A stretch of DNA of 64,000 nucleotides from Emydura subglobosa (lineage: Eukaryota > Chordata > Testudines > Chelidae). Below the pieces are notes generated by a model, which searched no databases, was not told where the DNA came from, and was given only the letters and a program-made list of their open reading frames with translations. The stretch is taken from the NCBI GenBank assembly GCA_007922225.1, contig ML679958.1, positions 57,554,838 through 57,618,837 on the forward strand, written 5' to 3'. Of the stretch, positions 9,846-21,991 are shown piece after piece; the first letter of the stretch is position 1, and the number at the start of each line of letters is the position of its first letter. The position numbers were made by a program, and so were the translations under genes.

Positions 9846-12800
9846 GAACCTGGAGCAGAGTCAAGGGACTACATAACATTGGATCCAGTCGGGTATGATT
9901 TCCCTATAGCAAGAACTGCAGAAAACAGACACAGGTTGTCTTCCTTGCTCCTTGCTTCCTTGCTCAGGCCCTGGAATATGGGACATGTTGGGGACACAGC
10001 TACTTAGTATTGCAGAGTTTCTGGGGAGGACAGCTCTGCTTCCCAAAGGCAGCTGGGGACGTGCTGCTTTAATTTAGATGGCCCTAAAGTACACTAGGGA
10101 CCACTTGGTTCCCAAAGCAACCCAGACCTGGGATGGCGCAAAGGTGGCTTAAAGCCATATTAGGACCCATTACCTTTCTGGAATGCACAGCACAGAGTCT
10201 CACACCCTGTCTTTCCCTTATAATTTATAGCCAGTATGCCAACCTATAATTACTGTATGTCTCTCAAGCCAGTGTGAAGCAGTGGAAGCAGCTACAAGCA
10301 TGGTTGAGGGCTCTTTTTGCTCAGAATATCCCCAGGTTCAATCGTCATTGGGATTTGCAGTCTTTTACTGTACAATTTTTAAGTTCTCAGCCATTTTTAC
10401 TTTAAGAATTACACCTGTGCAATAGCATAGCATGTATCTATGTCATGCCAAGTGCCCTAGACCTCTGTGATATCAGAGATACCTTTCTCCACCAATCACC
10501 ACTTCTGCTCTACAGCTAATTTGTATGCAACAATTGTATTGGTTGTATGGAGGGGGATTGCATAGATGGTGGGTTATTTGGCCCAACTGCCACAGTTCTT
10601 CAAAACCACCCACACAACAAAACAATCAGCTCATGCAATAACCCAAACACGCACGGGCCTTGACAGCACAATCCCCTCATTTACCACCTACACAAATAAA
10701 CACAAGTCTCCCATCATAAAGCGACCCTCCCTGACAAATGAGCACAGCTCCCACAGCACAACACACACGTTCACCTACTCTCACTCATGCTTACCATAAA
10801 TCCATAAACTTGAGTTGGCAAAGTCATGAGTCCATCACTAGTAAGCATTAAAAAGCAACCAAAATTTTAAGACATAATTCAAATAAATTTATACAGGACT
10901 GATCAAAAAGTACTGTGGTAAAGACACAGCATGGCATTAAAATGTGTGCATGTGTCTGTATAGACTGAATAGCTAAGTATATATAGGTGCTTTTACTAGT
11001 GTACTCACACATGAAGCTGAAGGAAATAGCATGAGACAACTCCAGCAGAGTGAAATTTAATTTTTCTCTGACATACAAAAAGCACCAGAGTTTTCAAGAC
11101 AAATAATCCTGGTTGGTGATGTTTGACCCCAATGTTTGGAATGATACATTGCAAATAATTTATCAGATTTGATCCTGAATTCAGTTTTGTTTTTTTAAGA
11201 CTCTGGGCAAAAACAAAAGCTTCTGAGTTTTATCTTTAAAAAAATAAATGTCAGTTTTGGGAGTGAAGACTGTTGCCAAAGCTATCATAACTGGAGAGTA
11301 GGGAGGAAATGCATAGTGTACACCCTGAGCCCTGTAAACCTAGCACTGGCAAGCTCCACCAGAAAAACTACAGTTTTTTTAGTGAAAGGGGAAAGTTCTA
11401 CCAATAAATACACATAACATATCTGTGACATTTATTAGAATGGAGAGAATGGAAACTGTCTCTCTTCTTAGGAATGGATGGCTCAGGGAGCGGTAACTAG
11501 TTAGATAGCTTTGTTGTCTAAAGCACAAACATATTCCAAATCAGAAATCTGTAGTAACCGAAAGTTATTTGTTGGCCTATACCCAGTTTCTACATGACTA
11601 ATGTCCACATCACAAAAAAGTACCATAACAAAATATCATAACTGCAACTGGCAGCCTCAGTAGAAATTTCCCTCTCACTCCAAAGGTAATGTCCCTAGGT
11701 AAAGCTTTAGTACACTGATGAGGCAGTGATGGGAAGCATGCTCACAGCTGTACCTGTTCTTTAAACAGTTAGACCAGTAACAAGGACTGCCACCCTTCCA
11801 ACCTTTACATTATGTGACTTCTTATTTTATAAAATTGCCTGCAAATGACAACATGCATGTGTTCTGCTGTGGGAAAAGCCACAAGGTGAGGTCTAAATTG
11901 GCCATGTGAAGACAGTGAAACTTGCTTGTAAGAGGCACTGGACACAAACCAAATGATATCTACAGTACCACTCAGCAGTGGTAAGCAGCAGTACCACTCT
12001 CCCAAATGACCAGCAAATTTTAATAGTGTCCAAGCAAGATTAATTTGTGTTTAAATACCAGAGGTGACATTTTGCACACGGCCTCCTTCCTGATAATTTT
12101 TCACCCCAGCAGCCTAAAGCTATAAGAATTGGCACTAAGGGACAAGAAAATATATTTAAAATAAGAGGATAACATTCATGTTCTTCAAACACTATTTTTA
12201 AAACTATCTATAGTCATTTTAATAAAGAATTTGTAAATGAAGGGGTGGATTATTTTCCCTATGAATATTCTATCTTTTTATAAAACTGGTTTGAAAATAT
12301 CCTGACACTCAACAGTTATATTATATATGAGAACAACTCAATAAAATGTACAACAGATGATCAGGACTCACTCCTGCACTATACAGGAAGAAAAATATTT
12401 TCCCCATGGCCTTTATTTATGTTCTTCAGTAAAACAAGCCTTATCGCTAAACAGAGATGGCGGGAAACTACTAGGGATGCATCTTTCCACTCAAATAAGA
12501 GGATAATAAATCCTTTGGACTGGAGCAATGTGACCCAGGAACTTCGTAGTGCCAACTAGCAAGGGGCACAGATGTGGTGCATAAAGATTACAGGAATCTC
12601 CTGAGTCTGGTATGTACGTTCTAGTTCACCAGAGAATTTCATGTGAGGTCTCACATCAAAACCCGGGTCACACTGGTTATCAGTATCATTGCAAAACACA
12701 TGTGCAAATGTTGTGTAAGGAATTATGAATATACACTGAAAATTATGTTCTTGCAGTCTGTATCTAGGTACTGTTCACCAGCAAAGGTGAAAAACAGGTG

Positions 12801-13059
12801 GTCTGTCAGACAAGCAATGATTATCTATCTGTTTGTTTACATGTAAATTAAGAATCGTATAGTTCACAATGGGTTACAACTCACCAGATTGAATCGAATG
12901 TTAATGAAGGATTGTGAAAACTTCAAAGAGAGAAAAGTATCAGGAAGAAGTAAACAGAGAGGGTTGGGGGCAGGGAGAACCCTATATTGAAGTGTACGTA
13001 TATTTGTATATCTAGTATATTTGTGCAACAAAAGAAGACATACTGGCATTTTTCTCCTA
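9846..13059. other. Non-coding, nothing firmly recognised
   Basis: There are scattered frames of 60-77 codons on both strands (for example 10566-10799 and 10848-11078) with no family resemblance. The piece 10030-10230 has a repeat-like, GC-richer texture but I cannot name it. No RNA gene was seen. Confidence 0.45.
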
Positions 13060-13670
13060 CGAAGTAAACGGACGGTGAGATTACTTCATGAAAGAGGAGT
13101 CTGAGTCAGGTTTGTCTGAAAATGCTAGCGAGAACTTTGAAAGAGAAAAGCTTCTTTAGACAGGTGGATAATTTATTAGTTAAGTTTAGTCTCTGGGAAG
13201 CATGTTATGATTTCATTTTGTATGTAACTATTTGTTCCCAATATTCTTACTCACTATCACTTGAATCTCTCTATTCTTTTATGATAAACCTATCCTTGTG
13301 TTCACTATAAATATATCTAAGTGCTGTGATGCTGAAGTGGTGGTCCTGAGCTCGATCTCACAAACTCGTGTGTACTGTTCCTTTGGGAACAAGAGATCTG
13401 GTAATTATGTGAATGTTCTGTAGATCAGGGGCTGGACACAACAGGGAATGCTCCAAGAACTCAGGGGTTAGTACATACGTATTGCTAACCTGTACAGAGA
13501 GAGCGAGGCCTGCGAAGGCCTGGAAGGTAGGGCTCGTGTTGCCGGAGGCTGGTGGTTTCAGGGACTTGATTCACAGCAGGCACTGACAAGACTTCTTCAT
13601 GATAAGGACAGGTGATAGTGAGGTGCCTCAAAACCTGGGAACACTTGGGGACCATCACAAGTAGCACTTA
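13060..13670 (+). repeat. Possible solitary LTR-like repeat
   Basis: A pyrimidine-rich, T-rich half (13200-13310) with a 'gataaacctatcc' phrase resembling a polyadenylation region precedes a GC-richer half ending near '...accatcaca' (13650-13662). This order (U3/R then U5) and the final CA are what a solitary LTR would show. No partner LTR, priming site or coding region is visible, so this is an inference only. Confidence 0.25.
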
Positions 13671-13988
13671 CCCACTTAAAGCTGAATCATACACACAATG
13701 AAGTCAATTGCAAAACTCCCATTGACTCCAATATGAGAAGCTTTAACCCCCTAAGCAAAATTTCCATGATATGAAAGAGCAAGAAATGGGCCTTAGGAAA
13801 GAGGGTGTGGGAAACTTTAATGAGTACTATAATTTGGAAAGAATATTCAGAGCTAAATTAAAGTGCCACTAAAGAAATGTCTATTGGGAAATGACAAGTA
13901 TGTCAAATAGTCTTTTCAAACCTACCATCCTTTAGCACTGATTAATTTTTCCACGTAGAAATTTTAAAAAAACCTTTCTCACGCAGAC

Positions 13989-14028
13989 ATGCTCACTCTC
14001 TCTCTCTCACACACATACACAGACACAG
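13989..14028. repeat. CT/CA dinucleotide-rich microsatellite
   Basis: A (CT)n run passes into (CA)n with TA interruptions. It is simple sequence just upstream of the old CR1. Confidence 0.75.
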
Positions 14029-14224
14029 TTTCAACTGATAACGTTTTTCCTTCCCTAGCAAATAAAAGTGATCACAACTTTCAACTTTTCTTCAGTATCT
14101 CAAGCTGTAAGAATGTAAATAAATTAGTAGAGCTATACTACTGGCCACTGCATCAAGAAATCAAAGAAATTAAAAGAACAATGTTGAGAAAGACAGGAAA
14201 GAGGCAGAAAAATCTAACAAAATG

Positions 14225-16560
14225 GTAATAAAGGGGGACTTCAATTATCCACATACAAACTGGTCAAATGGCCCAACAGGACAAAGTTTAGAGAAATTAT
14301 TTTTCAATACTTTAAGTGACTGCTTCTTGGCACAGCTTGCTGTAGAGCACACAAGAGAACAGGCTATTCTTAAGTAACAGAGAAGCTAATTCAAGAAGTG
14401 ACATTAGCTGAGCCACTAAGTAATAAAGACCCCCATATAATTAGTTTCAACGTCCCAGAGGCAGGCAAGGTACCAAAAGATGACAGAGACTAAACTTCAG
14501 CAAAGGAGATTTCAGTAAAATGAGGTTAGTCAAAAAGACCTTAAAGGAAAGGAAAGGAAGTAAAATCCTTTAAGAAAACAGAGTCTCAGAAAGCATGTGT
14601 ACTGCTGAACAAAAAGGGAACCAGGAAGGTAGGGAGTAAACCAATATAGCTAAAGGGTGGGATTCAAAAAGCTACTCAAGCTCAATGGAAATCCTTCCAA
14701 AAATTTGGAAGTTTGACCATACTGAAGCCAGTAAAGAAGCATATAAATTACAGCAAGCAATTTGAAAGAGGGAAATTAGAAGGGCCAAAATGGATTTTGA
14801 AGAGCAAATTCCTACAAGTGTAAAAACAAACAAGAATTTTTTTTCATCTGTATCAGAAGCAGGAAGCCTGCAAAGGAATTGGTAGATCTGCTGGATCACC
14901 AGAGTTTAAAGGAAGCAATTAAGGAAGATAAGGAGAAGTCTGAGAAGCTAAATGATCACTTTATATGAGTCTTCACCTTCACACTTCTTGGGGAGATTCC
15001 TACACAGGTCCTGCTCTTTGCTGGTAATAAAGATGAGGTATTTTTGGAAACTGAGGTGACAGAAGAGGAGGAAATGGAGAAAACTAATCTGTCATCAGGT
15101 CCAATAGTACATCCAAGAGTTCTGAGGGAAATCAAGCATGAAATGGCTGAGCTGCTAACAAAACTATGCAACAATTTTTCAAGAGGACTGGAGGGTAGCA
15201 AATGTTGTATCTATAATTGAAAAAGGCTCTAGGGGTGATCTGGGGAACTACAGATGAGTAAGCCTTATCTTGCAAACTGCTTGAAACTATAATTAAAAAC
15301 AGAATAAGAAAACACTTGAAAGATCGTGATATGACAGCATCTAACCAGCAAAGTTAGGAAAACTGTATCACTAATGTCTTAAAATCCTTTGGATGTGTCA
15401 ACACATAAAAGAGAACCAACTGACATAAAATATTAAGACTTCCAAAAGGCCTTTCACAAGGTTCCACAGAAAAGGCCACTAAAGCAGCTAAGTTGTCACA
15501 GAGTGAAGGGTAAAGTATTGTCATGGAGCAAATATGGGCTGGGAGACAGAAAACAAAGAGCAGAATTAAATTGTCAATTTTTCTTATGTCAAAAGATTAA
15601 CTGCAGGATTAAAGCCTCAATGTTCCAAAGTAGGTCCCACGTTTAATGTATTTATTAATGATCTGGAAAGGGAGTTGGGTACTGAGATAGCAAAATTCAC
15701 CAGTGACACAGAGATATTTAGGACCAGAGAGGACTGCAAGAAACTTCAGAGAAATCTAAACAAGTAGGTAAATGGGCACCACAAAAGTAAATATAATTCA
15801 GTATTGACAAATAAAAGTAATGAACATTGCAAGGAACAAAGTTCACATTGCAGGGTTCATAATTAACTGTATCCACTCAGGAAAGGGACCTGGGTGTCAC
15901 TGTAGACAGCTCAATGAAAACCTCTGATTAATGTATGCCCATGGTCAAAAAAAGCAACAAGATGTCAGGATACATAACAAAAGAAATGGTGAATGATACA
16001 ATAATATTATCATGACTTTATGTAAATCAATGGTGCATACTCATCTGGAATAGTGTGTGCAGTACTGGTCACCTCCTTTCAAAATGCCTATTGCTGAACT
16101 CAAGGGGATTCAGAGAACAATGACAAGAATGATCAAGGGTCTGGAAAAACACATATGAAGAGAGATCAAAAGGACTGAAATTGTTTACCCTAGGAAGGAG
16201 ATGAATGAGAGAGGATATAAACATATACAAAATAATGAATGGTCTAGAGAAGGTAGATCAGAAGCTTCTGTTCTCCCTAGCTCATAATGTAAGAAAAAGA
16301 GAACATTCAATACAATTTAAAAGGTGGGAAAATCAAAACTGATCAAAGGAAACTGATAAAACATGATTAAACTATGGAACTCATTGCCACAGGAAGTCAT
16401 TGAGGCCAAAACCTTAGCAAGATTCAAAAAGGGATTGGACTTTATATTGATATTGAGAATATAGTTATAATTAATTAATTATAAGGTTTGTGGAAATTAT
16501 ATCAATCATCATGCTCCAGGGCTTAAGCCAATCTCTAACTATTAGAGACCAGGACAGACT
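14225..16560 (+). mobile_element. Old, highly diverged CR1 LINE, plus strand
   Basis: The endonuclease motif GGDFNYPHTNW is readable at about 14233-14266. Downstream in other frames lie text equivalent to the fingers and palm of a CR1 reverse transcriptase and the C-terminal motif order seen in the younger CR1 copies: a 'gtgtgcagtactggtcacctcc' region at about 16058, then a 'ggtctggaaaaacac' region near 16138. It ends with a 'caagattcaaaaagggattggac' 3' coding end near 16420 and about 120 bases of 3' tail. Stops and frameshifts are dense, so it is far older than the CR1 at 6722-8888 and belongs to a different subfamily. Confidence 0.85.
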
Positions 16561-16586
16561 TAACGTCATGAAGTAATCTGCTGGGG

Positions 16587-16610
16587 CCCCCCCCCCCCCC
16601 CCCGCGCGCG
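16587..16610. repeat. C17 homopolymer followed by GCGCGCG
   Basis: Seventeen consecutive C residues (16587-16603) run into GCGCGCG and then GGCCCC, sitting in AT-rich DNA just 3' of the old CR1. It is either a mononucleotide repeat or a sequencing and assembly artefact; such tracts are error-prone. Confidence 0.9.
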
Positions 16611-19600
16611 GCCCCACCTCCTATCTACCTACTACACAGTACTACATTTTAACAGTGATTGTTTCATGGTTCACTTCACCTCCAATTCACAACCCTATAG
16701 CATCCTTGGGCCCACTCAGGAATTGCTCACACAGATAGACAGCATTAGGAAAGTAATGTATTGCTAGTTGTCCTTTCATGCAATTAAGCAGCTGCAAACA
16801 AAAGGGACAGACATGTTTGCTTAGACAGGTCTCCATGCACCGCCAGGAAGTGCTCCATTCAACAATAAAAAACATGCCATTATTGCACATACAATAATTA
16901 GTAGATTATATAGGGCAACATTGCTGAATATTTCTATTTTACAGCAGTACCACATTTTAATGACTGTCTAGCAACTATCCACTAACTCATTATCTCTGCA
17001 GGCAACTATTCACTGCTATTTTTGCAACACAGCAGGTCACCAAAGCAGCACTCTGATGTTCCATATGGAACCTCCAGGCTGGAAAACTGGTATCTCTCAT
17101 GTGCAAATTGAAATGGACCTTTTAGATGGGCATGGGATGAGTGACTCAGCTGTGGTCAAACTTGTATTTGCTCTTACAGGTCTGATCAGTTTTTCTGATG
17201 GCTAAATCTGTTGGATTGTTCAACATAGGTAACCTTGAAATTATTTTTTCCTTTCAGTGATCAGTGTGTTTCCCTAGAATTGTTGACATGGCAACTATCT
17301 AGGTCTCCAAATCCCTGTCAGGCAGAGCAGGGTAAGAAACACATAGAGGAAGGTGAGTGTGGCCTCCTATACCATCCCTTGGTTTCCATTTACGGCCACA
17401 TTCCAGACTGCAATACCTGATCTGTAGGCATACTGGAGAATCAGAGAAGTGAATATGACTCATTTGCACCTTCAAAGCCACTGCAACAAGTAGGCCAACT
17501 ATTTACCCTCAAGCAAGAATCAGGGTCAGTCTTTGTACTGTTCTGCTGTGCTAGTGAATTTATTCATGCCAACATACCTATGGAAATAATATGGTTAAAA
17601 TGGCTTGGGAAAGTGAGCCTTATATCATGCCAGTGGCTTTCTGGTCCTACTTCCATGGCACATATGAATTCGGTCAATAAGGAAATAGGAAATAGTCAAC
17701 TAACTTACGTTTCTCTTTTTTTTTAAATTGCCAATTACAGCCTCATCCTTCTGAAATTCTTTTATATTACAGGGTTTTATTTTCTGTACCTGGAAAATGG
17801 GATTTGGTGTCTGTCACCTGTAATTTATCTGTGCTTACTGCAGCTTTCAAAATTGAGTCTTTAAAACAACTTTTTTTTTTAAATAATGAAATCAAGAGTT
17901 AGAAACTTACCTTTTACAATAGAAAAAAGGATGCTCCAAAGTTATTTCTCTGTTCCTTTTAAATCAGCAATGGAGGTGTTCCTCTTTTCCTAAATGACTA
18001 TCTGTCTTGCTGACCCTTAGAAGACATTTACTGTTATTTCTGTCCATGAAACTCACACTCAGAAATAATCTTTTTTGTCAAATTTTTCCTCACTTTTCCA
18101 TTCTCATCTGCTTTTCTATGAGGCCAGGGAAGGGAACAGAAGATAGTTATTGCAGTGAGAAATCGATTGCATCTCTGCTCACATTGAGGAAATCTGAAAC
18201 CCCAGCTACTGTAGACAATAAAGCCCTAAAATGAGTAGTAATCTGGGAAAATTAAACATTGCCATCATGCTCTGCTTCCTTTTCTGAGAGAGAGACTCAA
18301 AGTGTGCACTTCATACAGTGTTTCTTGGTGGTTGAAAGGATAAAAATTGACAAGAAAGTACAGTATTTTAGAATTAATGTCCACACTGTGTGAGGACGTG
18401 AAGAGATGCTAGGAATGAGGAAAAAAAATTCAGTTTCAAGAAAAGATGCCTCCCCCAAAAGAACGACATATTTCTTCACTGCTGACATCCATTGACCTCT
18501 TCTCTTTTAGCCAATAAAGTCTTCCAGCTAATCTGACCCACAGAGATCTTTGATGAAAATACAGTAATTTCAATCATTCATAATCCATACTTTAATGATA
18601 GAGCATGTGGGAAAAGCTTATTTGGGTTTGCCTGTACATGTAATTAGTAGATCAAGAGCAAAAATAATTTTTTTTTAACCTTTGACCAATTCAGGGAGAC
18701 AAATACTTGTTTAATCCAAATTAAAATGTTCCTTTCCGTAAGTGTTGTTATTCTGTTCGTTCTTCCTGCCCAAATAGTGACAATGACATGCGACCTCTAA
18801 GTGTCAAGAATGAAGTAATTACTTTGTGAGTTATATTCTCTTCTCCTTGTATGAATCTCAAATTCATTTTTTTCTTGAAACAAGGGAAGTAATATTCATG
18901 TCAGTAATTAAACTTTGTCATGTCAAGAACCTATACTGTTCATCTGCAAGTGTTTTCTTAATTAATCTGAATGAGAGGAGAAATGCTTGGACAGAGATGA
19001 TTTGGATGGTGATAACCTTTTTGATTAGTTCAATGCACAGAATCCAGAGAAGCCAAAGGTGTTTTGAGAGGGAACTGGACATGGAAAGTTCCATTGCTCT
19101 GGCTCCTGGGAATGACATGAAATGCAGTATCTTCATGGTATTTTTGGATAATAGTTGACAGGTAAGATATCTTGTAAAAGGGATAGACAACACTGACCTT
19201 TAGAAAATTATCACCAGATAGCAGTTAAGAGCTTTTTCTCTGTTTATTCTGTGGGACTAAAGGAACCACTCACATTCCGTATGTCTTAGGGAAGCCACAT
19301 TTTGAGATTGCCAGTTTCAAAATGAGACTTTTTAGAAATTCATATATAATCATATCTCATAAAATTTACATGTTAAACAAGCACCAGACCTTCGAGAAGA
19401 ACCCTACCTGTAAAATATAACAGGGTCTCCATTAATCCATGCTAACAAGATCCATGCCTCTGTTTACATGTAACTGACTAGCAGACAGGCAATCAGAAGG
19501 GAGAAGTATCTGTCACCAAAAGAGGTTCCTGCTGCTAGTTCACATGGAAATCAGGTGAGAGACAGCCCTAGAATTAACACAGTAACAGAACCCTTTATCA

Positions 19601-20576
19601 TCCTTTAGCTGCGTGGTATAGCAATAAGTGGTAGTGTATGCATTAATGGAGAGGTTACTTTAATTACTCTCATAGAAACCCATTTGCCAAATAGGTTAAC
19701 AATTCCCTTTTCTGCTACAGCCCTAAAAACTCTGGCTGAAAGGTGCATCAGTCAAAGCTTTAATGTTATATAATAAAGTTTAACCTCAAGAATTTTAGGC
19801 ATGCAAGACCTTTGTTATTTGGGTAGCTGGCCACTGAAGACAGAGAAGTTGGTAAAAGCTCTCTTATTTTTCTGTTTTGTTGTCTTAGGTATCTTCCGAA
19901 GAAACAAAGCTCTTCTGAGGCGAGTTACACGTCAGCACCTGCTCCTTAATGAAGCAGGGTAGAAATGAGTTCCTATGTGCATTAGCAGCAGTGATCCCTT
20001 GTGGCAGATTTTTTTCTCCTCATTCGTAAGTCTACCTGTCAACCATATCTGGAGAGGGGACAACTAATCATTATGGATTACTGAAGCTACTTGATGTAGC
20101 AGCCTACTGCATGATAGATTAAAAAATAAAACAGATTCCCTTTGGAATGTGACAATTCCTTAATGCCAGTGCTGAAATAAAACGTAACCTTGAAATGGAG
20201 AAGTGTGAAGGATAGAACCAGATGCTAAAGGAAGAACATGGGAAAAAAGTAAATAAGTCTCAGCAATGATGCTTGATCCAATCTGTTTTTTAGCAGAGGT
20301 TTACTTTATGGCCCATTTTTACAATAACATCAATGCTGAAAAACTGTACACTGCAAGGTTGCGTGTACATTTACATTTACAAATCTCTAAATCCAAGGGA
20401 TTTATAAAATCACCATAAAATCTTGTTCAGTATGACCACAGGCCAAGGGCAGTTTTCCTCTTCACTATAATAATGAAAAAAATGTGATTATGACATTGGT
20501 AAAGTATAAGACTGTTAAAACACAAAAACAGAAGCATGTAGTTTCTAATATCTTTTTAAAACTTAAAAATTTAGAA
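16611..20576. other. AT-rich non-coding, no gene recognised
   Basis: Frames of 60-110 codons exist, the longest at 18826-19158 on plus with a 91-codon shadow on minus, but none resembles a known family. A splice-acceptor-like pyrimidine tract followed by AG occurs at 19866-19889 with about 70 bases of open frame after it. I regard this as weak. Confidence 0.4.
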
Positions 20577-20775
20577 AACAAGGTGACTTCCAGTAACTGC
20601 TGTTCTTCGAGCTGTGTTGCTCATGTCCATTCCATTATAGGTGTGTGCATGCCTCCGTGCACGGCTACCGAAACATTTTTCCCCTTAGCAGATCCCGTAG
20701 AGCCGACTCCGGCGCCCCCTGGAGCCCCGTGCACATGCCACGGTATATGAGGCGCTGCCAGCCCTATGCCCCCTC
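20577..20775. repeat. DIRS copy 1 left inverted terminal repeat
   Basis: This is the 3' terminus of the element (it lies on the minus strand). It reads inward through 'ttcttcgagctgtgttgctc' and 'tcatgtccattccattatag', then a GC-rich segment with 'ctggagccccgtgcacatgcc'-like text at 20717-20738. The right terminus repeats all of these blocks in inverted order. Confidence 0.9.
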
Positions 20776-20822
20776 ATTCCTTTCTTTCCACCAACTCTGG
20801 CAGCGGAGACAGGGGGTGGGTT

Positions 20823-20935
20823 ATGGAATGGACATGAGAAACACATCTCGAAGAACATCAGTTACTAGTAAGCAACCTTGTTTTCTTCTTCGAGTGATTG
20901 CTCATGTCCATTCCATTATAGATGACTAACAAGCA
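20823..20935. repeat. DIRS copy 1 internal complementary region
   Basis: Two adjoining blocks are seen. 'gaatggacatgagaaacac' through 'atcagttactagtaagcaacc' is the complement of the outer left end. 'ttcttcttcgagtgattgct' through 'tcatgtccattccattatag' is the complement of the outer right end. Together they represent the two element ends joined, as in the circular intermediate proposed for DIRS replication, where this region templates completion of the ends. Confidence 0.9.
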
Positions 20936-20957
20936 ATACCTTGGAGGTGGGTCAGAG

Positions 20958-21917
20958 TTACCGATGGGCTGCCCACAGTACCGTTCCACCGAAGGCTGCA
21001 TCTTCCCATGGCTGCTGGACAATGGCATGGTGGGATGTGAAGGTATGCACCGACGACCAGGTGGTGGCTCTGCAGATGTCTCTCATGGGCACTCTCTCCA
21101 GGAAGGCTGTAGACAAAGCTTGAGCGCTGGTTGAGTGTGCTGTGATAGTTCCCGGAAGTGGCACCTTTGCCTGCTCCTAGCAGAACCTGATGCAGAATGT
21201 TATCCACGAGGAGATGCGCTGGGTGGAGACAGGTGAGCCTTTCATCCGGTCGGCCACTGCGACGAAGAACTGTGTCGATCTCCGAAACGGCTTTGTGCAC
21301 TCGATGTAGAAAGCCAGGGCCCATCTCACGTCCAGCGAGTGCCACCTCCTCCCCTCCTCCGAACCGTGAGGTTTGGGAAAAAATATGGGGAGAAAAATAT
21401 CCTGGTTACAATGAAATTGGGAAACCACCTTGGGCAGAAAGGCTGGCTGTGGCCTCATCTGAACCTTATCTTTATAAAACACCATATAGGGGGGCTCCAA
21501 GGTCAGCGCCCTAATCTCGGAGATCCTCCTTGCAGGGGTAATGGCCACCAGGAAGGACACCTTCCAAGAAAGCAGGAGCAGAGGGCATGAAGCCATGGGT
21601 TCAAAGGGGGACCCCGTGAGTCACAAGAGAACCATGCTGAGATCCCAGGGAGGCACTTGGTCACAGACCTGCGGATAGAGCCTCTCCACCCCTTTGAGGA
21701 ATCTAACTGACATCAGGTGGGAGAATAGTGATCTCCCCTCTAGCGACTGATGGAAGGCCGAAATAGCCACTAGGGGAACCTTCAGGGAGGCCACCGCCAG
21801 TCCCTGGAACTTTAGTTGAAGCAAATACTCCAGGATCGCCTGTATAGGTGAGAAGCTAGGCGGGATACCCTGGGACTCCACCCAACAGATAAACCATCTC
21901 CATTTAGCCCAATACAT
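20958..21917 (-). pseudogene. DIRS tyrosine recombinase, inactivated
   Basis: One reading frame runs from 21917 to 20958 with in-frame stops at 21621-21623 and 21177-21179. The N-terminal core-binding part contains YWAKWRWFICWVES and FLKGVERLYPQV. The catalytic half begins with SFLVAITPARRISEI, which holds the first catalytic arginine. The second box reads ITAHSTSAQALSTAFL, where related elements have HSxR: the arginine is now serine. Near the end FTSHHAIV has histidine where the DIRS copy at 36206-39156 has tyrosine (AHYAI). Two catalytic residues are thus lost in addition to the stops. The enzyme would have joined circular element DNA to the target. Confidence 0.88.
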
Positions 21918-21991
21918 GACCTGCGTAGAAGGCTTCCTGCTACCAAGCAGGACTTGTTGGACCTGTGCCGAGCAGGCTCAATCGCCTTCAG

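Noticed and set aside
18826..19193. 110-codon plus frame with a 91-codon minus shadow
   Set aside because: Composition is that of AT-rich chance frames, with no recognisable domain and no conserved start context.
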